Origin: Argopecten irradians
Lineage: Eukaryota > Mollusca > Bivalvia > Pectinida > Pectinidae
DNA length: 64,000 bases
Reading direction: 5' to 3'
Assembly (NCBI RefSeq): GCF_041381155.1
Contig: NC_091149.1
Location: 9,750,609 to 9,814,608, forward strand
The translations under genes were made by a program, and so were the position numbers. The notes under the pieces are model-generated. The model was not told the DNA's origin. It saw only the letters and a list, made by a program, of their open reading frames with translations, and did no database searches. Of the stretch, positions 61,615 through 64,000 are shown piece by piece; position 1 is the stretch's first letter; the number at the start of each line of letters is the position of its first letter.

Positions 61615-61741
61615 TTGCATATTACAGAGTTACCTGCCCTTGCTAAGTATTTATTACCACGTCATGTTTTTGTGAGTAACGTACATTACAAAATGATGAC
61701 GTCACAATCGATACCTATCCACAAGGGCAGACAACTCTCAA
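61615..61741. mobile_element. Palindromic element, ~125 bp
   Basis: Left ACAGAGTTACCTGCCCTTG and right CAAGGGCAGACAACTCT are imperfect inverses. TGACGTCA lies inside at 61,697-61,704. The same left end appears at 52.03 kb. Confidence 0.6.
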
Positions 61742-61742
61742 T

Positions 61743-61887
61743 CTCCTCCGGGGTACATTGCGGTCCCCACATTTCACCTCTGTAAACGGCCCACAGAATT
61801 TTCAAGATTCTTGAAAAACTTATTTCAGGACGCATATCAGCCGTTGATAGAGGTAAATGTGGGACCGAAGTGAACCCTGGGAGAGAT
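61743..61887. mobile_element. MITE with ~45-bp inverted repeats
   Basis: Left: ACATTGCGGTCCCCACATTT and CACCTCTGTAAACGG. Right: CCGTTGATAGAGGTAAATGT and GGGACCGAAGTGAACCCTGG. The arms pair over about 45 bp with a few mismatches around a roughly 50-bp centre. It directly abuts the palindrome at 61,615. Confidence 0.7.
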
Positions 61888-63063
61888 GGGATAGCTATGT
61901 AATGTGCAAATATGGATTACAAAAAATATGGACGTATCTGCTTTCAAATTTCATAAAATGAATGAACAAGATATTGACAATGAGGCTGTTGATTTACCAC
62001 GAAGTACATGGCAGCATTTGACCCAGTTGTGCTCTAGAACGCATTACAGATATATACCGCAGCATCCCATAAACATGAACATAGGTACCCAATTACGTCA
62101 AAACGGGTTACCTGCAATTAAATTGACGTCTTGTACCGACAGTGATATTGGCACTATAAAAAGTGTATACGTTTAATACTAAACAAAATCTTCTTCACTA
62201 TCATATTACAAAGGAAAGCTGCAAAATCCACACGTGAAAGAAATTAAGTTTTTGGTACATGAATACTTCCAGAACTCGCTAATGATACTAAATGTCGGAA
62301 GTGTTTATGGAGTAGAGAGTATAAACAAAGCTCTTTAAATCAATCAAATACGATTCCAAATTCCTGATCTTAAGGTGCAACATATCCATAATTAAAGAAA
62401 ACTGAAACTGACAGTAGAAGTTCGACTTCATTTTGTACGAGGTCGAGTTACATTATATATGTTGTAATAAAGTATGGAACCCAGTGATTGTGGCAAGTTG
62501 TTAATTACCAACGGCGGAAAAACTGGAGTTATCGCCCTTTTCTTAACAGAAAGCTATTTAGATTTACGGCTGCCAAGACCATTAATGTCTGTTTACATAT
62601 CTGTAAAGAAATATTTTTCGGGTAATTGTGAAAGTTACTAGGTGAGTGCTACCAGAAATTGTATGTGAACGTTAGAATGGAGTTACATGTGAGTTTGAAG
62701 TAACGATGGACGTGGTATTTAAAGTCTCTCGGTCATCGACCGAACATACAATGACTTTGTAGAATGACTTTATAGCCCAGTTCATCTCCAGCTCAACAAT
62801 ACACACTTTAAAGTGACAGTAATATGCTATTGTAAGTTTGTGACGAATTTTGAAATTCAATTACCTAAGGAAATCCATTAACATCAACATCCCTCACCCC
62901 TCCTCTCAATTATAGTGGATTTGTCATCAATTTTCATTATAAACAATGTTAGAGCTTCTCTTTATAGTGACAAATCTTGATTCTTGTTCTGATATTTAGG
63001 TCTGGCGGACACTGCAGTGGCCATTCAGTTACGAGATGTCCAATTATACTATTAGTCAGACAT
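61888..63063. other. Intronic sequence, no gene seen
   Basis: A 90-codon open frame at 61,904-62,176 has no recognisable domain and no splice context. Confidence 0.45.
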
Positions 63064-63112
63064 GCAGAGTTACTTCCCATCAGCCGGAGTAAAACAAAGG
63101 GAAGTAACTTTG
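63064..63112. other. Inverted repeat, 14-bp arms
   Basis: CAGAGTTACTTCCC and GGGAAGTAACTTTG pair at 13 of 14 positions around a 20-nt loop. Probably the remnant of a miniature element of the CAGAGTTA type seen at 61.62 kb. Confidence 0.55.
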
Positions 63113-63180
63113 GTTGATAAGAATTGACATCAGCTGCGTATTGCCCGTTAAAGTATATGCTATTTTACAATAAGCTCTAT

Positions 63181-63275
63181 GACTTTGGCCGAGTGATTAA
63201 AGCGTCTGTCAGTCCGGGACTTTATTCTATAACCAGCACTCTAGTTACGGACCATGAGTTTGAATCCTAAATGGG
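63181..63275 (+). mobile_element. tRNA-like SINE head
   Basis: TTTGGCCGAGTGATTAAAGC resembles the A-box side of a Ser/Leu-type tRNA and GAGTTTGAATCC (63,256-63,267) the B box, about 70 nt apart. The tail motif of the other SINEs is not visible, so the copy is partial or another family. Confidence 0.6.
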
Positions 63276-64000
63276 TGACTTTCGATGTTCTGGTCGTACA
63301 TGTATGTCGATAATTTTACTCCGGGAACTGTTACTTTCCTTTGCAATACTTTATACATTGTTGAAGGGCTTTTATTGCATTCTTATGAATGATTGTATCG
63401 TTGTCTGGGATAATTTTCAGCTTCGTAAGATTACATTGAAGTACGTTGTATTCGTAAACTGTTTATTTGAAAGTGGAATCGGAGATGAAATGCTCTCTGT
63501 ATCATTACATTAAATTGCATTTGGGATTTTTCCGCATTCCTTTCCTGATACAGATACCGCGATAAATAATCTCACGTCGGCTTTAAACCCCGATAAAAAA
63601 TTCTGAGAGGCCAAATGGAAATTTTAATGGTAGAGATAGATTTTTACGATGGTAAGTGGATATTCGTAGCCCAAGAGAAGCCAAATCATTATATACAAAT
63701 ACCTAACACTTCTTCTCTAAGTTCAACGAATACTGGGAGATTTATGTGTAGGTGATAACAGTACTAAAATCCCGAGATAAACCGAAAGTCATTTATGGTA
63801 TCTTTTGTTACTGCAGCTGAAAGAGTAAAATCAGAGATAATCCGAGAAAATACGCGTTGGAATTATCTTCAAAATTGAATGCGTGAAATAGACAAAACGT
63901 AATAGCTGTTTCGTCGTTTTGGAATTCGTTGACGGTACTAAATGTATTTGTAAAACGGTCGACGACGGATGTAGTTTTAAACTCCCGATTTTAAGTCAAT

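Larger units (their letters stand above)
38120..64000 (+). other. Neurexin intron 1 (runs past the window end)
   Basis: It begins GTAAGTGTTC. No sequence to the right resembles the rest of EGF1, LNS2 or any later neurexin exon on the + strand, so the intron is at least 25.9 kb, in keeping with the very long introns of neurexin genes. It contains only repeats, miniature elements and possible regulatory sites, listed separately. Small open frames in it show no recognisable domain. Confidence 0.7.

Noticed and set aside
61904-62176. 90-codon open frame
   Set aside because: No known domain, no splice or promoter context, and it starts at the edge of a MITE.

Overview
The window is AT-rich metazoan nuclear DNA. 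The only confident host protein-coding sequence is the first coding exon of a neurexin-1-type gene. Its protein reads like a protostome alpha-neurexin, and the surrounding TTAA-flanked miniature elements and tRNA-headed SINEs are of kinds I associate with bivalve molluscs. I infer a lophotrochozoan, most likely a bivalve, from sequence style alone.

Layout. (1) 1-33,060 is a tandem satellite in which every unit carries a 74-nt tRNA-Asn(GTT) gene. I count 26 tRNA copies, all on the + strand: 15 intact, 10 altered and one cut by a transposon. From 1 to about 13.8 kb the array is a higher-order repeat of about 1.83 kb with two tRNAs per unit, spaced alternately about 1.16 and 0.67 kb. From about 19.9 to 32.2 kb it is a simple array of about 1,305-bp units with one tRNA each. 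The segment at 13.8-16.2 kb is a scrambled, diverged transition. The long units also carry a fossil of a LINE reverse-transcriptase palm, followed by a 64-bp minisatellite that swells to about 14 copies at the right edge (32.17-33.06 kb), where a (CA)n tract closes the array. (2) 16,248-19,870 is a 5'-truncated, frameshifted L1/Tx1-type LINE whose 3' end lies inside the A-box region of one tRNA-Asn copy. (3) 33.1-37.3 kb is non-coding DNA with a 22-bp minisatellite, a SINE and a TTAA-flanked MITE, leading into a likely promoter/5'UTR. (4) 37,369-38,119 is neurexin coding exon 1: signal peptide, first LNS/laminin-G domain and start of EGF1, with a phase-1 splice donor. (5) 38,120-64,000 appears to be neurexin intron 1. 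No further exon was recognised. It holds minisatellites, MITEs, SINEs and some possible regulatory clusters (CACGTG boxes, TGACGTCA sites, AGGTCA half-sites) and a strong sense-strand RNA hairpin.

The most unusual object is the satellite itself. It disperses apparently functional tRNA-Asn genes in tandem, recombines into sub-types, expands a piece of fossil LINE as a minisatellite, and has received a LINE from a clade known to include families that target multicopy RNA genes. The tRNA is identical in all 15 intact copies although flanks differ between sub-types, which suggests the genes are functional. Much of 6.2-13.8 kb differs from clean units by scattered 1-2 base insertions, so apparent pseudogenisation there may be assembly noise.
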